From: Bacillota bacterium
GTDB taxonomy: Bacteria; Bacillota; Clostridia; Lachnospirales; Lachnospiraceae
Assembly (NCBI GenBank): GCA_902363515.1
Contig: CABJAN010000003.1
Span: forward strand, 1-64,000
Length of the DNA stretch: 64,000 bases
Reading direction: 5' to 3'
Below the pieces are notes generated by a model. That model was not told the origin of the DNA and did not search any database. It saw nothing but the letters and a program-made list of their open reading frames with translations. Below, piece after piece: positions 27,366 to 37,856 of this stretch. The position numbers and the translations under genes are program-made. Every line of letters begins with the position of its first letter. Position 1 is the stretch's first letter.

Positions 27366-28815
27366 TAAATGGATTGCTGAAGCAACAGAATGTGATTTCA
27401 AGGTTGCTCTGGAAATAAAGAAGCCGAAAAGTTGGCTAAAAAGTGTCAGTGCTTTTGCAAATGGTATCGGTGGTACTCTGATTTTTGGCATTGATGATAA
27501 CCGAAATGTGGTTGGTCTGACGGACGCACAGGCAGATGCGGAAGCAATCAGCCGCCTGATTAAAGAGCGTATCTCGCCATATCCCAACTTCATTCTTGTA
27601 CCAGAACGAAAGGATGGTAAAAATATTCTGATACTGACAGTCTCCTCCGGATACTCTACGCCCTATTATTACAAAGCAGATGGTGTTATGGAGACATATA
27701 TCCGCATTGGAAACGAGAGTGTGATTGCTCCAAGTTTCGCCCTGAATCAGCTTATATTGAAAGGCATGAACCGAACCTATGACACACTAAACTCTGAATG
27801 TGCTTTCAAGGACTACGCTTTTTCCAAGCTACGAGAGAGATATAAGGTCTGGACCGGTAATAGCATGGAAGATAAACTGTTTGATTCCTTCGATATAAGA
27901 AATGAATATGGAAAACTGACAAATGCAGGTGCTTTGCTGGCAGATGATTCTCCAATCAGACATTCCCGGCTGTTCTGCACACGCTGGAATGGTTTGGATA
28001 AAAGCGGCGGCATGGTAGATGCTCTCGACAGTGCAGAATATTCTGGAAGCTTGATTATTCTGCTCAACGAGGGGGTAGGCTTTGTGAAGCGGAACATGAA
28101 AACACGTTGGAAGAAAACCGCCAACTCCCGTATTGAAATGCCCGATTACTGCGAGCGAAGCATTTTTGAAGCACTCGTCAATGCGCTAATCCACCGTGAC
28201 TATCTGATTTTGGGCAGCGAAGTCCATATCGACATTTATGACGATCATCTTACCATTACTTCTCCCGGCGGTATGGCTGACGGTACACGAATACAGGAAA
28301 GAGATATTTCCAATGTTTCCTCCACTCGCCGCAATCCTGCCCTTGCTGATATTTTTGGCAGATTGGGCTATATGGAGCGCCAAGGCAGCGGATTTAAGAA
28401 GATCACAGAAACTTACCGTGCCGCCCACAATTACCGTGACGAATTGGAGCCGAAATTCTATTCCGATGCCAGCTCGTTCCAAGTCACGCTGTATAACTTG
28501 AATTATGAAGCAACGGTAAACGCAACTAAGGCTGCGATTGGGGACGAAAATGTTGCGATTGCCCCCGATCACCTTGCGATTGAGGTTGCGATTAATAAAC
28601 TAAACGCAAGCCAAGCTACGATTGCAAAGGCGAAAGCGGTATTTGCAAACATGGATATTGATGGTGTCTTTGGTCGTTCTGACATAGCTGTTATTACAAA
28701 CAATTCTGTTACTGCAGCTGGTAATCTCATTACAAAGCTGAAAAATGCAGATTTGATTGAGCCTGTCAGCGGTTTTGGAAAAGGCAAGTACAAGTTCATA
28801 TATCCCAAAGAATAA
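27358..28815 (+). CDS. AlbA_2/Schlafen-like domain regulator with ATPase-type domain
   Basis: A 485-residue protein. Residues 1-125 match the AlbA_2 (Schlafen AAA_4) domain: ECDFKVALEIKKP, AFANGIGGTLIFGIDDNRNVVGL, YIRIGNESVIA. Around 255-320 is a GHKL ATPase-like segment (IFEALVNALIHRDYLI, HIDIYDDHLTITSPGG). The C-terminus is winged-helix-like (VTAAGNLITKLKNADLIEPV). Family members are called 'ATP-binding protein/transcriptional regulator', and some are linked to mobile elements or defence. The start at 27358 has GGGAGG; the longer open frame has none. It has no clear partner other than the small zinc-finger ORF it overlaps. Confidence 0.85.
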   Translation: MIDKWIAEATECDFKVALEIKKPKSWLKSVSAFANGIGGTLIFGIDDNRNVVGLTDAQADAEAISRLIKERISPYPNFILVPERKDGKNILILTVSSGYSTPYYYKADGVMETYIRIGNESVIAPSFALNQLILKGMNRTYDTLNSECAFKDYAFSKLRERYKVWTGNSMEDKLFDSFDIRNEYGKLTNAGALLADDSPIRHSRLFCTRWNGLDKSGGMVDALDSAEYSGSLIILLNEGVGFVKRNMKTRWKKTANSRIEMPDYCERSIFEALVNALIHRDYLILGSEVHIDIYDDHLTITSPGGMADGTRIQERDISNVSSTRRNPALADIFGRLGYMERQGSGFKKITETYRAAHNYRDELEPKFYSDASSFQVTLYNLNYEATVNATKAAIGDENVAIAPDHLAIEVAINKLNASQATIAKAKAVFANMDIDGVFGRSDIAVITNNSVTAAGNLITKLKNADLIEPVSGFGKGKYKFIYPKE

Positions 28816-28822
28816 ATTAAAT

Positions 28823-28858
28823 GGGGCTGTTTGGAATTATCTATTTCCCGACAGCCCC
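28823..28858 (+). terminator. Stem-loop after the AlbA_2 gene
   Basis: Stem GGGGCTGT / ACAGCCCC with a 20-nt loop begins 8 nt past the stop. There is no T-run, so termination is plausible but not proven. Confidence 0.5.
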
Positions 28859-28879
28859 AGCTTCTAACTATGAGAATAT

Positions 28880-28978
28880 CTACTCTTTATCTTCCTGGGA
28901 TTCCTCCTGTACCTTGCGGACGTACTCTTCTGTTAAATCCCTGTTTTATTGTAATTGTGCCAGATGTTCTAAGACCAT
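28880..28978 (-). pseudogene. Possible gene-tail remnant
   Basis: The minus strand reads MVLEHLAQLQ, a stop, then NRDLTEEYVRKVQEESQEDK and a stop. The charged helical composition looks coding, but one in-frame stop and the short length leave only a weak case for a decayed gene. Confidence 0.3.
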
Positions 28979-29022
28979 AGCAAATAAAAAGATTCTTAAA
29001 TTCACAGGAAGATTCCATTATC

Positions 29023-30555
<1,533 letters not shown>

Positions 30556-30574
30556 TTAAAAATCATATTATTAT

Positions 30575-30786
30575 TTACTCTTTTACTGCACCTGCTGTCA
30601 TACCTTCAATAAAATATCTCTGAAAACAGATAAACAAAATGAATATCGGTATAATACTATCTAAAGAAAAATTTGTTTATATAATGGTAACATAATAACT
30701 TCAAACGTAATAGATAAAATAATTAAAACGATCACAAAAAAGAAATTTTTTATCAATATTCTCCTCTTTCCAAATTCTATCCTCAT
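30575..30786 (-). pseudogene. Internally deleted MalG-type ABC permease remnant
   Basis: Between the GH3 and GH51 genes the minus strand keeps two pieces of a sugar-ABC permease. From 30786 it reads MRIEFGKRRIL, a hydrophobic helix and SITFEVIMLPLYKQIF, a conserved inner segment of MalG-type permeases, then a stop. In another frame just beyond come DSIIPIFILFICFQRYFIEG and MTAGAVKE, the classical permease C-terminus. Most of the roughly 280-residue protein is missing, so this is a deletion scar. Confidence 0.75.
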
Positions 30787-30789
30787 AAG

Positions 30790-33006
30790 TTACTCACTTT
30801 TCAAAACAAATTTAGCTCTTCTTTCTTCCTCACTACTATTTCCTATAAAAACTTCAAACTCACCTTCTTCACTGGCAAATACTCCATCTTCTCTGGTGAA
30901 TCGAAGCATTTCTTCCGAAATTGCAAAAGATACCTCTTGTTCTTCCTGTGGCTGCAGTTCAATCTTTTGAAATCCTTTTAATTGTTTTTTAGGACGTGCT
31001 ACACTCGCAGCAACATCATGTATATATAACTGGATCGTTTCTGCTCCTGACCTTTCACCACAGTTTTTTACTTTTACAGAAGCTACAATTTTTTCTCCTT
31101 TTCTCATGGTATTTTTATTTAAAACAGGTTCTGATATGTGAAAATCCGTATAAGTCAATCCATAGCCAAATGCATAAAGAGGTTTATTTTCTATATCTAA
31201 ATATTTGGATACATATCTGTCTTTATCTCTTCCTGGCACATGTACACGGCCTGTATTTAGTTCATCATAATGGACCGGAATCTGGCCTACGCAGTAAGGA
31301 AAGCTCATTGGCAACTTCCCGGAAGGAGCATTGTTTCCCACCAGCATATCCACAATTGCATTTCCTCCCATAGTTCCCGGCATCCAAACCTCTAAAATTG
31401 CTTTCGCTCTTTGCTTTATCTTTCTGATATCAAGAGGTCTTCCATTAAACAAAACAACCACAATATTGGGATTGATTTTTTCTATTCTCTCCAATAATTT
31501 CATTTGATTCTCAGGAATCTCTATCATTGCTCTGCTTGTAGCCTCTCCTGATTGTAAAAAATGCTCTCCCAAAGCAAGGACTACAACATCAGCTTGTTCA
31601 GCTTTGCTTTCCGCCTCTGTCAGCATCTCTTCAATTTCCTTTTCTGTGAATTCCTCCTCTTTGTAATTCACAAAACCGTCCAGCTTCATTTCTTTTGGAA
31701 GAATTGGACATCCCCGGCAGAAGCAAACCTCATAATTTTCCATTTTCTTTTCTGCTGCCTGCTGTATAGTAATTGTGTCAGATATATCTCCTGTAAATGA
31801 CCATGCACCCAGCATTTCCTGTCTATTTACATACGGCCCTGCAAAAAGAACTTTCTTTCCTTTGCTTAAAGGCAGTATATTATTTTTATTCTCCAACAAA
31901 ACAAAAGACTTTGTTGCCATAGTTTCTGCCAGTTCTTTATGCTCCTGACACAGTATTTGTTCCTCAGCCACCCCTTCATCAGCACCCTTATACGGGTTCT
32001 CAAACAATCCCAGTTTATTTTTCAGCTTTAGAACTCGCCATGCACATTCTTCTATCCTTTCCAGTTCAATTTTCTTTTCGTCTAATAATTGACAGAGTGT
32101 TTGCGGATAGACTCCTGACATCATGTCAATATCAACCCCTGCCTCCAATGCCCGTCTTGCTGCATCTGCTCTGTCTTCAGAAACGCCATGAATAATTGTT
32201 TCTCCTATAGCTCCAAAATCTGAAATCAGTACCCCATCAAACCCCATTTCTTTTCGCAACACGTCTCTCATAAGCTTTTTATTAATAGTAGCCGGAATTC
32301 CATCTATGGTATTAAAAGATGTCATAACCAGCTCTGCTCCTGCCTGAATCCCACTTTCATATGCCGGAAGATAAAAATCCCTTAAAGTTCTCTCTGACAG
32401 TTCTACTGTATTGTAGTCTCTACCTGCTTCGGCTGCCCCATATCCTGCAAAATGTTTTACACATGCTGCCAAAGTTTCCTTGCCGCTTAAATCTTCTCCC
32501 TGATATCCTTCTACCATAGCCCTGGCATATACACTATTCAAATAAACGTCTTCCCCTGTGGCTTCCATGACTCTTCCCCATCTGGCATCACGAACCAAAT
32601 CTGCCATCGGTGAAAATGTCACATGGAGGCCATCTGCCGCTGCCTCTCTTGCCGCCATAGAAGCACATTTTCTTGCCAATTCCGGTTCAAAGGCAGCACC
32701 CTGACCTAAGGGAATTTGATAAACCGTTTTATATCCATTAATAATATCCAGCATAAAAAGCAACGGTATATGATGGGGATGCTTTTCCATATATTTTTTC
32801 TGTATCTGTTTTGTTTTTTTCGCCCCCATAGTCCCCAGGACACTTCCGGCCAGATAAATGTCTCTTTCATTTATTCCCAGCTCTTTTACCGGACCTGAAA
32901 TTACTGCCTCCTCTTCATATACTGCTCCAGTTGCCTGAAATAGCTGCCCAATTTTTTCTTCAATACTCATCTCATTAAATAATTCTTGCAGTTTGCTATT
33001 CTCCAT
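30790..33006 (-). CDS. GH3 beta-glucosidase/beta-xylosidase
   Basis: A 738-residue cytoplasmic exo-glycosidase. GH3 N-domain motifs: FSPMADLVRDARWGR (131-145), KHFAGYGAAEAGRDYN (184-199), and nucleophile Asp263 in VLISDFGAIGE. The C-domain follows (VLLENKNNILPLSKG), and a fibronectin III-like tail has LKGFQKIELQPQEEQEV. The order and length are those of BglX/Xyl3-type enzymes. GAGG precedes the ATG. A terminator separates it from the upstream GH43 gene, so it may have its own promoter or receive read-through. Context favours xylo- or arabino-oligosaccharides, but a glucosidase activity cannot be excluded. Confidence 0.92.
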   Translation of the reverse strand: MENSKLQELFNEMSIEEKIGQLFQATGAVYEEEAVISGPVKELGINERDIYLAGSVLGTMGAKKTKQIQKKYMEKHPHHIPLLFMLDIINGYKTVYQIPLGQGAAFEPELARKCASMAAREAAADGLHVTFSPMADLVRDARWGRVMEATGEDVYLNSVYARAMVEGYQGEDLSGKETLAACVKHFAGYGAAEAGRDYNTVELSERTLRDFYLPAYESGIQAGAELVMTSFNTIDGIPATINKKLMRDVLRKEMGFDGVLISDFGAIGETIIHGVSEDRADAARRALEAGVDIDMMSGVYPQTLCQLLDEKKIELERIEECAWRVLKLKNKLGLFENPYKGADEGVAEEQILCQEHKELAETMATKSFVLLENKNNILPLSKGKKVLFAGPYVNRQEMLGAWSFTGDISDTITIQQAAEKKMENYEVCFCRGCPILPKEMKLDGFVNYKEEEFTEKEIEEMLTEAESKAEQADVVVLALGEHFLQSGEATSRAMIEIPENQMKLLERIEKINPNIVVVLFNGRPLDIRKIKQRAKAILEVWMPGTMGGNAIVDMLVGNNAPSGKLPMSFPYCVGQIPVHYDELNTGRVHVPGRDKDRYVSKYLDIENKPLYAFGYGLTYTDFHISEPVLNKNTMRKGEKIVASVKVKNCGERSGAETIQLYIHDVAASVARPKKQLKGFQKIELQPQEEQEVSFAISEEMLRFTREDGVFASEEGEFEVFIGNSSEEERRAKFVLKSE

Positions 33007-33038
33007 AATCCATACCTCTTCATAAAGTATTATTTTCT

Positions 33039-33068
33039 AAAACCCCTCCAGTTCAAAAACAGGAGGGG
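33039..33068 (-). terminator. Terminator between GH43 and GH3 genes
   Basis: Stem CCCCTCC / GGAGGGG with a 12-nt loop is followed on the minus strand by TTTTAG, 7 nt after the GH43 stop. The short T-run suggests partial termination, lowering GH3 expression relative to the transporter genes. Confidence 0.7.
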
Positions 33069-33074
33069 CTTTTA

Positions 33075-34607
33075 TCAATAATCTTTCACATTAATCTTAA
33101 AGTTTTTAAAACGGGCGATTCCATTTTCTGCGAACATACCAATATATGTTCCTGTAAAGGTCATATATTTGGTTCCTTCTGTACACAATCCTACAACCAG
33201 ACCTGTTCCTAACTCTGTGAATACTTTTCCATCCACACTGAAAGCAAATCGGTAATATTTTTTATCTGATTCTACGCGCAGAATAATATTTTCCGCATCA
33301 GAAATTTCTTTTTCTGCTGTAACCACATAAATATCATGTATATGTTTCGCCAGGCAGACTTTGGATACCCCATTTTCTCTTGTTATGTATATTTCATAAT
33401 GATAGGATTCTGTGTAAAATGCGGTCAACCCTGCTCTGACATTGTTTTCTGCTTCCAGTAAACAAACTTCTACAGACGAAACCGTCTCAAAGCCTTTTTG
33501 CCGAATTCCCAACCATGTAGGACTATCCATATCATTTAATGTTATTTCTGTACCTTGTAAGACTAATGCAGCATTTCCAGTATCTCTTTTATAATGTTCC
33601 ATATTAGGATTTCTCAAAAAATTATAAGAAGTGCTGAACGTCTCATCTGAAAAATCGTCTGAAAAATCACGATTTACCTTCCCTGGTTCTGGTCCCGGAA
33701 GCGGTCCATCCATTTCAAGTGAAATCAGACCCTTGTCCCCCACAACAGGCCATCCTTCCTCATCCCACACAACAGGTGCTAAAAAAGTTTCTCTTCCAAG
33801 ATTATGCAGCAAAACCCTGTTAGATTTCTCTTCACATGGCCGGATTGCCAGGCAAACCATCCACCAGTTTCCATTATGATCTTCCATCATATCAGCATGT
33901 CCGGTGCAGTAAATTTCCTCTCTCATATCATCTCTATGTGTTAAAATAGGATTATGAGGACAAGCTTCATATGGACCATACGGACAATCCGATCTCAGCA
34001 TCGTTTCCATATGTCCGTATTCCGTACCACCTTCTGCCAGCATAAGATAATATTTTCCAAACCATTTATATAAATGCGGACCTTCTGCATATCTTCCGCC
34101 GCACCCACGACTTATCACTACACTCTCAGTCAGCTTCTCTCCTGTAAAAGGATTAATCTCACACATAAAGATTCCCGCTTCACCCTGTTCATCTGTAGCT
34201 GTAGATAAAAAGTATACTGTTCCATCGTCATCAAACAAAAGCGACGGATCGATACCTCCCTGATCTATCCATACAGGTTCTGACCAACCTTTTTTTATAT
34301 CCTTTGTGTGTACAATAAAGTTTCCTTTATGGGAAACATTGGTTGTAGTCATGAAAAATGTTCCATCATGATAACGCAACGTAGGAGCATAAATTCCTCC
34401 TGAAGGCTTACACTTTTCTAACAAAAGCTGAGATTTTCTATCCAGACAGTTTCCTATTAATTCCCAATTTACTAAATTCTTGCTGTGATAAACAGGAACT
34501 CCCGGAAAATATTCAAACGAAGAGTTCACTATGTAATAATCATCCCCCACTCTACAGATAGATGGATCCGGGTTATACCCGGAGATGATTGGATTTCTAT
34601 ATTTCAT
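33075..34607 (-). CDS. xynB: GH43 beta-xylosidase/arabinofuranosidase with C-terminal beta-sandwich
   Basis: A 510-residue cytoplasmic enzyme. The GH43 five-bladed propeller has base Asp14 (YNPDPSI), pKa-modulating Asp120 (GGIDPSLLFDD) and acid Glu175 (RYAEGPHLYK). After residue 325 comes a DUF1349/concanavalin-type beta-sandwich, as in XynB-like beta-xylosidases. The family removes xylose or arabinose from non-reducing ends of oligosaccharides. It sits directly after the two permease genes of importer 1, so it acts on what that system brings in. Confidence 0.92.
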   Translation of the reverse strand: MKYRNPIISGYNPDPSICRVGDDYYIVNSSFEYFPGVPVYHSKNLVNWELIGNCLDRKSQLLLEKCKPSGGIYAPTLRYHDGTFFMTTTNVSHKGNFIVHTKDIKKGWSEPVWIDQGGIDPSLLFDDDGTVYFLSTATDEQGEAGIFMCEINPFTGEKLTESVVISRGCGGRYAEGPHLYKWFGKYYLMLAEGGTEYGHMETMLRSDCPYGPYEACPHNPILTHRDDMREEIYCTGHADMMEDHNGNWWMVCLAIRPCEEKSNRVLLHNLGRETFLAPVVWDEEGWPVVGDKGLISLEMDGPLPGPEPGKVNRDFSDDFSDETFSTSYNFLRNPNMEHYKRDTGNAALVLQGTEITLNDMDSPTWLGIRQKGFETVSSVEVCLLEAENNVRAGLTAFYTESYHYEIYITRENGVSKVCLAKHIHDIYVVTAEKEISDAENIILRVESDKKYYRFAFSVDGKVFTELGTGLVVGLCTEGTKYMTFTGTYIGMFAENGIARFKNFKINVKDY

Positions 34608-34640
34608 ATCCTATTTCCTCCAAATTTTCTATTTTTAACA

Positions 34641-35489
34641 TCAACCCTTCAGGCCTGACATTTTAATACCCTGGATAAAATACTTTTGACACGTTCCAAA
34701 CACTATCAAAACAGGAAGAAGAGAAAACAGCGCCATAGCCATCATTTGTCCTACCTGAACATTTCCCTGGGAACCTTTAAAAAATTGCAGACCTATTGCA
34801 ATTGTAAACTTTTCATTGGAATTTAAATAAATCAATGGGTTAAAGAAATCATTCCAGTTAAACACAAGCGCCATAACCAAAACTGCCAACATAACTGGTT
34901 TTACTGCTGGAAGCAATATTCTCGTAAAAATCTGCAATGAATTAGCACCATCAATTTTAGCTGCTTCATCCAGTTCTTTTGGCAATGTCCTAAAAAACTG
35001 TATAAACAAGAAAATATTAAAAGCCCCTCCACCAAGCCAGCTCGGAATAACTAAAGGCCAGATAGTGTCTACCATTCCCATTTTATAAAATAATAAATAC
35101 TGAGGAATCAATGTAACCTGTGTTGGAAGCATCATAGTTCCTAACAGTACCATAAACAAAAATTTTGACATTCTGGACTGAAATCTTGCAAATCCATAAG
35201 CAACAATAGAGGAAGAAAACACTGTCCCTACGGTAGCCAAAAGTGTAATCACTGCTGTATTCTTAAAATACATCTGAAAATTTGCACCTTTCCAGCCTTC
35301 TATAAAATTTTCTATTGTACCATGCTCTGGAATCAGAGTCGGCGGCATTTTGTAAATATCGGACATTGGTTTAAAGGAAGTGGAAATCATCCACAAAAAA
35401 GGAAATAAACAAATGACAGCCGCAAGAATCAATACAATATACGTTAAAGTTCTGGATAGTAATTTATTCTTTTTTTGTGATTTTAACAT
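34641..35489 (-). CDS. Sugar ABC transporter permease, MalG type (importer 1)
   Basis: A 282-residue, six-helix inner-membrane permease. The EAA loop ELDEAAKIDGANSLQIFTRILLP contacts the ATPase. The C-terminus FIQGIKMSGLKG is typical of MalG-type subunits. The start at 35489 has GGAGGAGGAG; the open frame begins 8 codons earlier, inside the end of the previous gene. No ATPase gene is nearby. Confidence 0.93.
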   Translation of the reverse strand: MLKSQKKNKLLSRTLTYIVLILAAVICLFPFLWMISTSFKPMSDIYKMPPTLIPEHGTIENFIEGWKGANFQMYFKNTAVITLLATVGTVFSSSIVAYGFARFQSRMSKFLFMVLLGTMMLPTQVTLIPQYLLFYKMGMVDTIWPLVIPSWLGGGAFNIFLFIQFFRTLPKELDEAAKIDGANSLQIFTRILLPAVKPVMLAVLVMALVFNWNDFFNPLIYLNSNEKFTIAIGLQFFKGSQGNVQVGQMMAMALFSLLPVLIVFGTCQKYFIQGIKMSGLKG

Positions 35490-35502
35490 AACGCTCCTCC
35501 TC

Positions 35503-36411
35503 CTAGTCGTCATAAAATACCCAGTGCTTAGATGTCGAAACCACTACAATTGTAATCAACATGATTACAGCAAACATACTCCATGCCATCATAGACGCAT
35601 ATCCCATTTTTCCATAAAGGAATCCGTTGTTATATAAATGCATGGACGCTGTATAAGTGCTGTTTAACGGTCCTCCATTTGTAAGGATCAGAGGCTGCTG
35701 GAACACCTGAAATGCCGCAATAATCGTTACAATTAAGTTAAAATAAATAGTAGGTGTACACAATGGAAGAGTTATGTAAAAGGTTTGTCTAAAGGATCCT
35801 GCTCCGTCGATCTGTGCACTCTCGTAATAAGATGCAGGAATATCCTGTATACCAGCAAGCATAATGATAATATTATTACCAATCGTCCATAAAGACAAAA
35901 TGACAATAGAAATCATTGCTATATTTTTATCTCCCAACCAGTCGGGCCCTTTTATTCCTATCAGTGAAAGAATATAGTTTATAATTCCATAGTCTTTCTG
36001 AAAAATCCATCCCCATAAAATAGTTACTGCAACTCCAGACGTAATATAAGGAATGTAAAAAGCGGTTCTAAAAAATCCTAATCCTCTTATTTTTTTACTC
36101 AAAAGCAGAGCAATGAAGAATGCCAGAAGAATACTGCATGGAACAAACATAACAACATATTTTAAAGTATTAAAAAATGCTTTTTTAAAAAGAGGATCAT
36201 CTGTAAATGCGTATTTCCAGTTCTCAAGTCCTATAAATTCTCCTGTTCCTGTAAGATTCATATCTGTAAACATAAGATAAAATGAATACACGATGGGATA
36301 TAGTGTAAGCACCAGAAATCCTATCAGCCATGGCGCTGTATATAAGTAAAAATTTCTGGCCTCTCTCTTTTTCATTGCTGAAACTTTCCTCTTCTTTCCT
36401 TTTCCGTTCAC
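35503..36411 (-). CDS. Sugar ABC transporter permease, MalF type (importer 1)
   Basis: A 302-residue membrane protein with six helices and the EAA loop IPASYYESAQIDGAGSFRQTFYITLP. It pairs with the MalG-type subunit. The start may be the GTG at 36411 (GGGG 8 nt upstream) or the ATG at 36375 (MKKREARN); the latter matches family N-termini well, so the first 12 residues are uncertain. Confidence 0.92.
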   Translation of the reverse strand: MNGKGKKRKVSAMKKREARNFYLYTAPWLIGFLVLTLYPIVYSFYLMFTDMNLTGTGEFIGLENWKYAFTDDPLFKKAFFNTLKYVVMFVPCSILLAFFIALLLSKKIRGLGFFRTAFYIPYITSGVAVTILWGWIFQKDYGIINYILSLIGIKGPDWLGDKNIAMISIVILSLWTIGNNIIIMLAGIQDIPASYYESAQIDGAGSFRQTFYITLPLCTPTIYFNLIVTIIAAFQVFQQPLILTNGGPLNSTYTASMHLYNNGFLYGKMGYASMMAWSMFAVIMLITIVVVSTSKHWVFYDD

Positions 36412-36443
36412 GTTTCTTACCCCATTTCATTACTTATTACTTT

Positions 36444-36481
36444 CTAAGGTCAAATTTTGCAAAAGTAAAATCTGACCTTAG
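36444..36481 (-). other. Intercistronic stem-loop after binding protein 1
   Basis: Stem CTAAGGTCA / TGACCTTAG extended by ATTTT/AAAAT, between the binding-protein stop and the MalF start. Without a T-run it is more likely an mRNA-stabilising or attenuating hairpin that keeps binding protein above permease levels. A matching element occurs in importer 2. Confidence 0.65.
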
Positions 36482-36495
36482 ATGTTTAACTACGG

Positions 36496-37791
36496 TTAGT
36501 TACCATTTGCCTCGTTAAATGCCTTTTCTAATGCAGGATAGTATTCTTCCATTGCTTCCTCCGCGCTCTTTCCATCAATTGTGACGGACTGCCAAATTTG
36601 TGTATAAACATCTCCTGCCGCTGCAAATGCACCTCCCCAGATGTTCAACTTTGCTCCATCCAGACCTTCAAGGAAATAGCTGTTCTTAATAGGTCCATAG
36701 GACAAGTCTTTATAATATGTCTCTGCTATATTCTTACAAGCCGGAAGACCAATCGCTGCTGTTTCCTTAGCCATATCTTCGTTGGCATAAGCTGCTTCTT
36801 TCAAGAAAGTCCATGCTGCATCCTTGTGTTCAGATGTATTTAACATTGCATATCCCGTTGCATACATAAGATTGTTTTTACCGTTTTCCACCTTTGGCAT
36901 AGGCACTGCATCCCACTCAAAGTTTTCTCCAACTTCTTCTGCAATCAACTTAGTCTCAAATCCACCCAGTGTATACATTGCAGCATGTCCGGAAACAAAC
37001 AACTGTTCCTTAGGAAGCCCCTTTGCAGCAGTGTCATCCGGCATTGCCTTACTCTGTACCAGATCTCCGAATAAATCCAGTCCTGCTTTTACCTCTTCAC
37101 TGTTTACCTCACAGGTTTTTAAATCCTCAGAATATGCATTTCCGCCTTTAACTAAAATAGACAATGGCGCATCAATCCAGTGATTTACCAGACCATAGGT
37201 AGCGTCTGCACCTTCTCCGCCTGCAAACTTCTTGGCAGCCTCTGCCAAATCATCCCATGTCCAGTCTGCTGTTGGATATTCCACATTAAACTCATCAAAC
37301 ATATCCTTGTTATATGCTAAAACAAACACGTTTTCCAATAATGGCATTGCTTCCAGCTTTCCATCTGGGCGGTAGTATGGATCTAGCATCCCCTCCGTAA
37401 TGACCGAATCCAGATCAACGCCTTCTTTCTCAACATACGGGGTTAGATCTTCGTAATATTCTGTATATAATCCATAATAATCTGGAGACATCTGGATTAC
37501 ATCCGGTCCTGTTCCTGCCGATAATGCGGCTGTCATTTTCTGATCCCACACATGATCTGCTGTAGGTATTACAGAATGTTCCACTTCTATTTCCGGATGT
37601 GCTTTTTGAAAAGCTTCTACCATGTTCTCTCTAGATTTCTTTTCTTCATCCGCTCCCCATGACCAAATAACCAGTTTTTCTTTTTTCCCTTTTTCTCCCT
37701 GGTCACTTTCTTTCTTAGTTTCTCCACATGCAGTCAATCCTGTTGCCATAATTCCTGCCAGTAACAATGCTGTTGCTCTTCTAAACTTCAT
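36496..37791 (-). CDS. Sugar-binding lipoprotein (importer 1)
   Basis: A 431-residue family 1 extracellular solute-binding protein. Signal peptide MKFRRATALLLAGIMATGL ends in lipobox LTAC, so Cys21 is lipidated. The mature part starts with a short acidic/basic linker and then KLVIWSWGADEEKK, the usual first strand. Start placed at 37791 with GGAGG upstream. It lies immediately downstream of the LacI regulator and leads the importer operon. Context suggests arabinoxylo- or xylo-oligosaccharides. Confidence 0.94.
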   Translation of the reverse strand: MKFRRATALLLAGIMATGLTACGETKKESDQGEKGKKEKLVIWSWGADEEKKSRENMVEAFQKAHPEIEVEHSVIPTADHVWDQKMTAALSAGTGPDVIQMSPDYYGLYTEYYEDLTPYVEKEGVDLDSVITEGMLDPYYRPDGKLEAMPLLENVFVLAYNKDMFDEFNVEYPTADWTWDDLAEAAKKFAGGEGADATYGLVNHWIDAPLSILVKGGNAYSEDLKTCEVNSEEVKAGLDLFGDLVQSKAMPDDTAAKGLPKEQLFVSGHAAMYTLGGFETKLIAEEVGENFEWDAVPMPKVENGKNNLMYATGYAMLNTSEHKDAAWTFLKEAAYANEDMAKETAAIGLPACKNIAETYYKDLSYGPIKNSYFLEGLDGAKLNIWGGAFAAAGDVYTQIWQSVTIDGKSAEEAMEEYYPALEKAFNEANGN

Positions 37792-37856
37792 TTTTCTTCC
37801 TCCATTCATATTTATCTTTTCTATATAAAGCCGCGCGCATGCTTTTATATCAAATG

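Noticed and set aside
37810..37856. Hairpin ATATAAAAGC...GCTTTATAT considered as a terminator after the LacI gene
   Set aside because: No T-run follows and the stem has a bulge; could equally be a promoter-region dyad, so not called.
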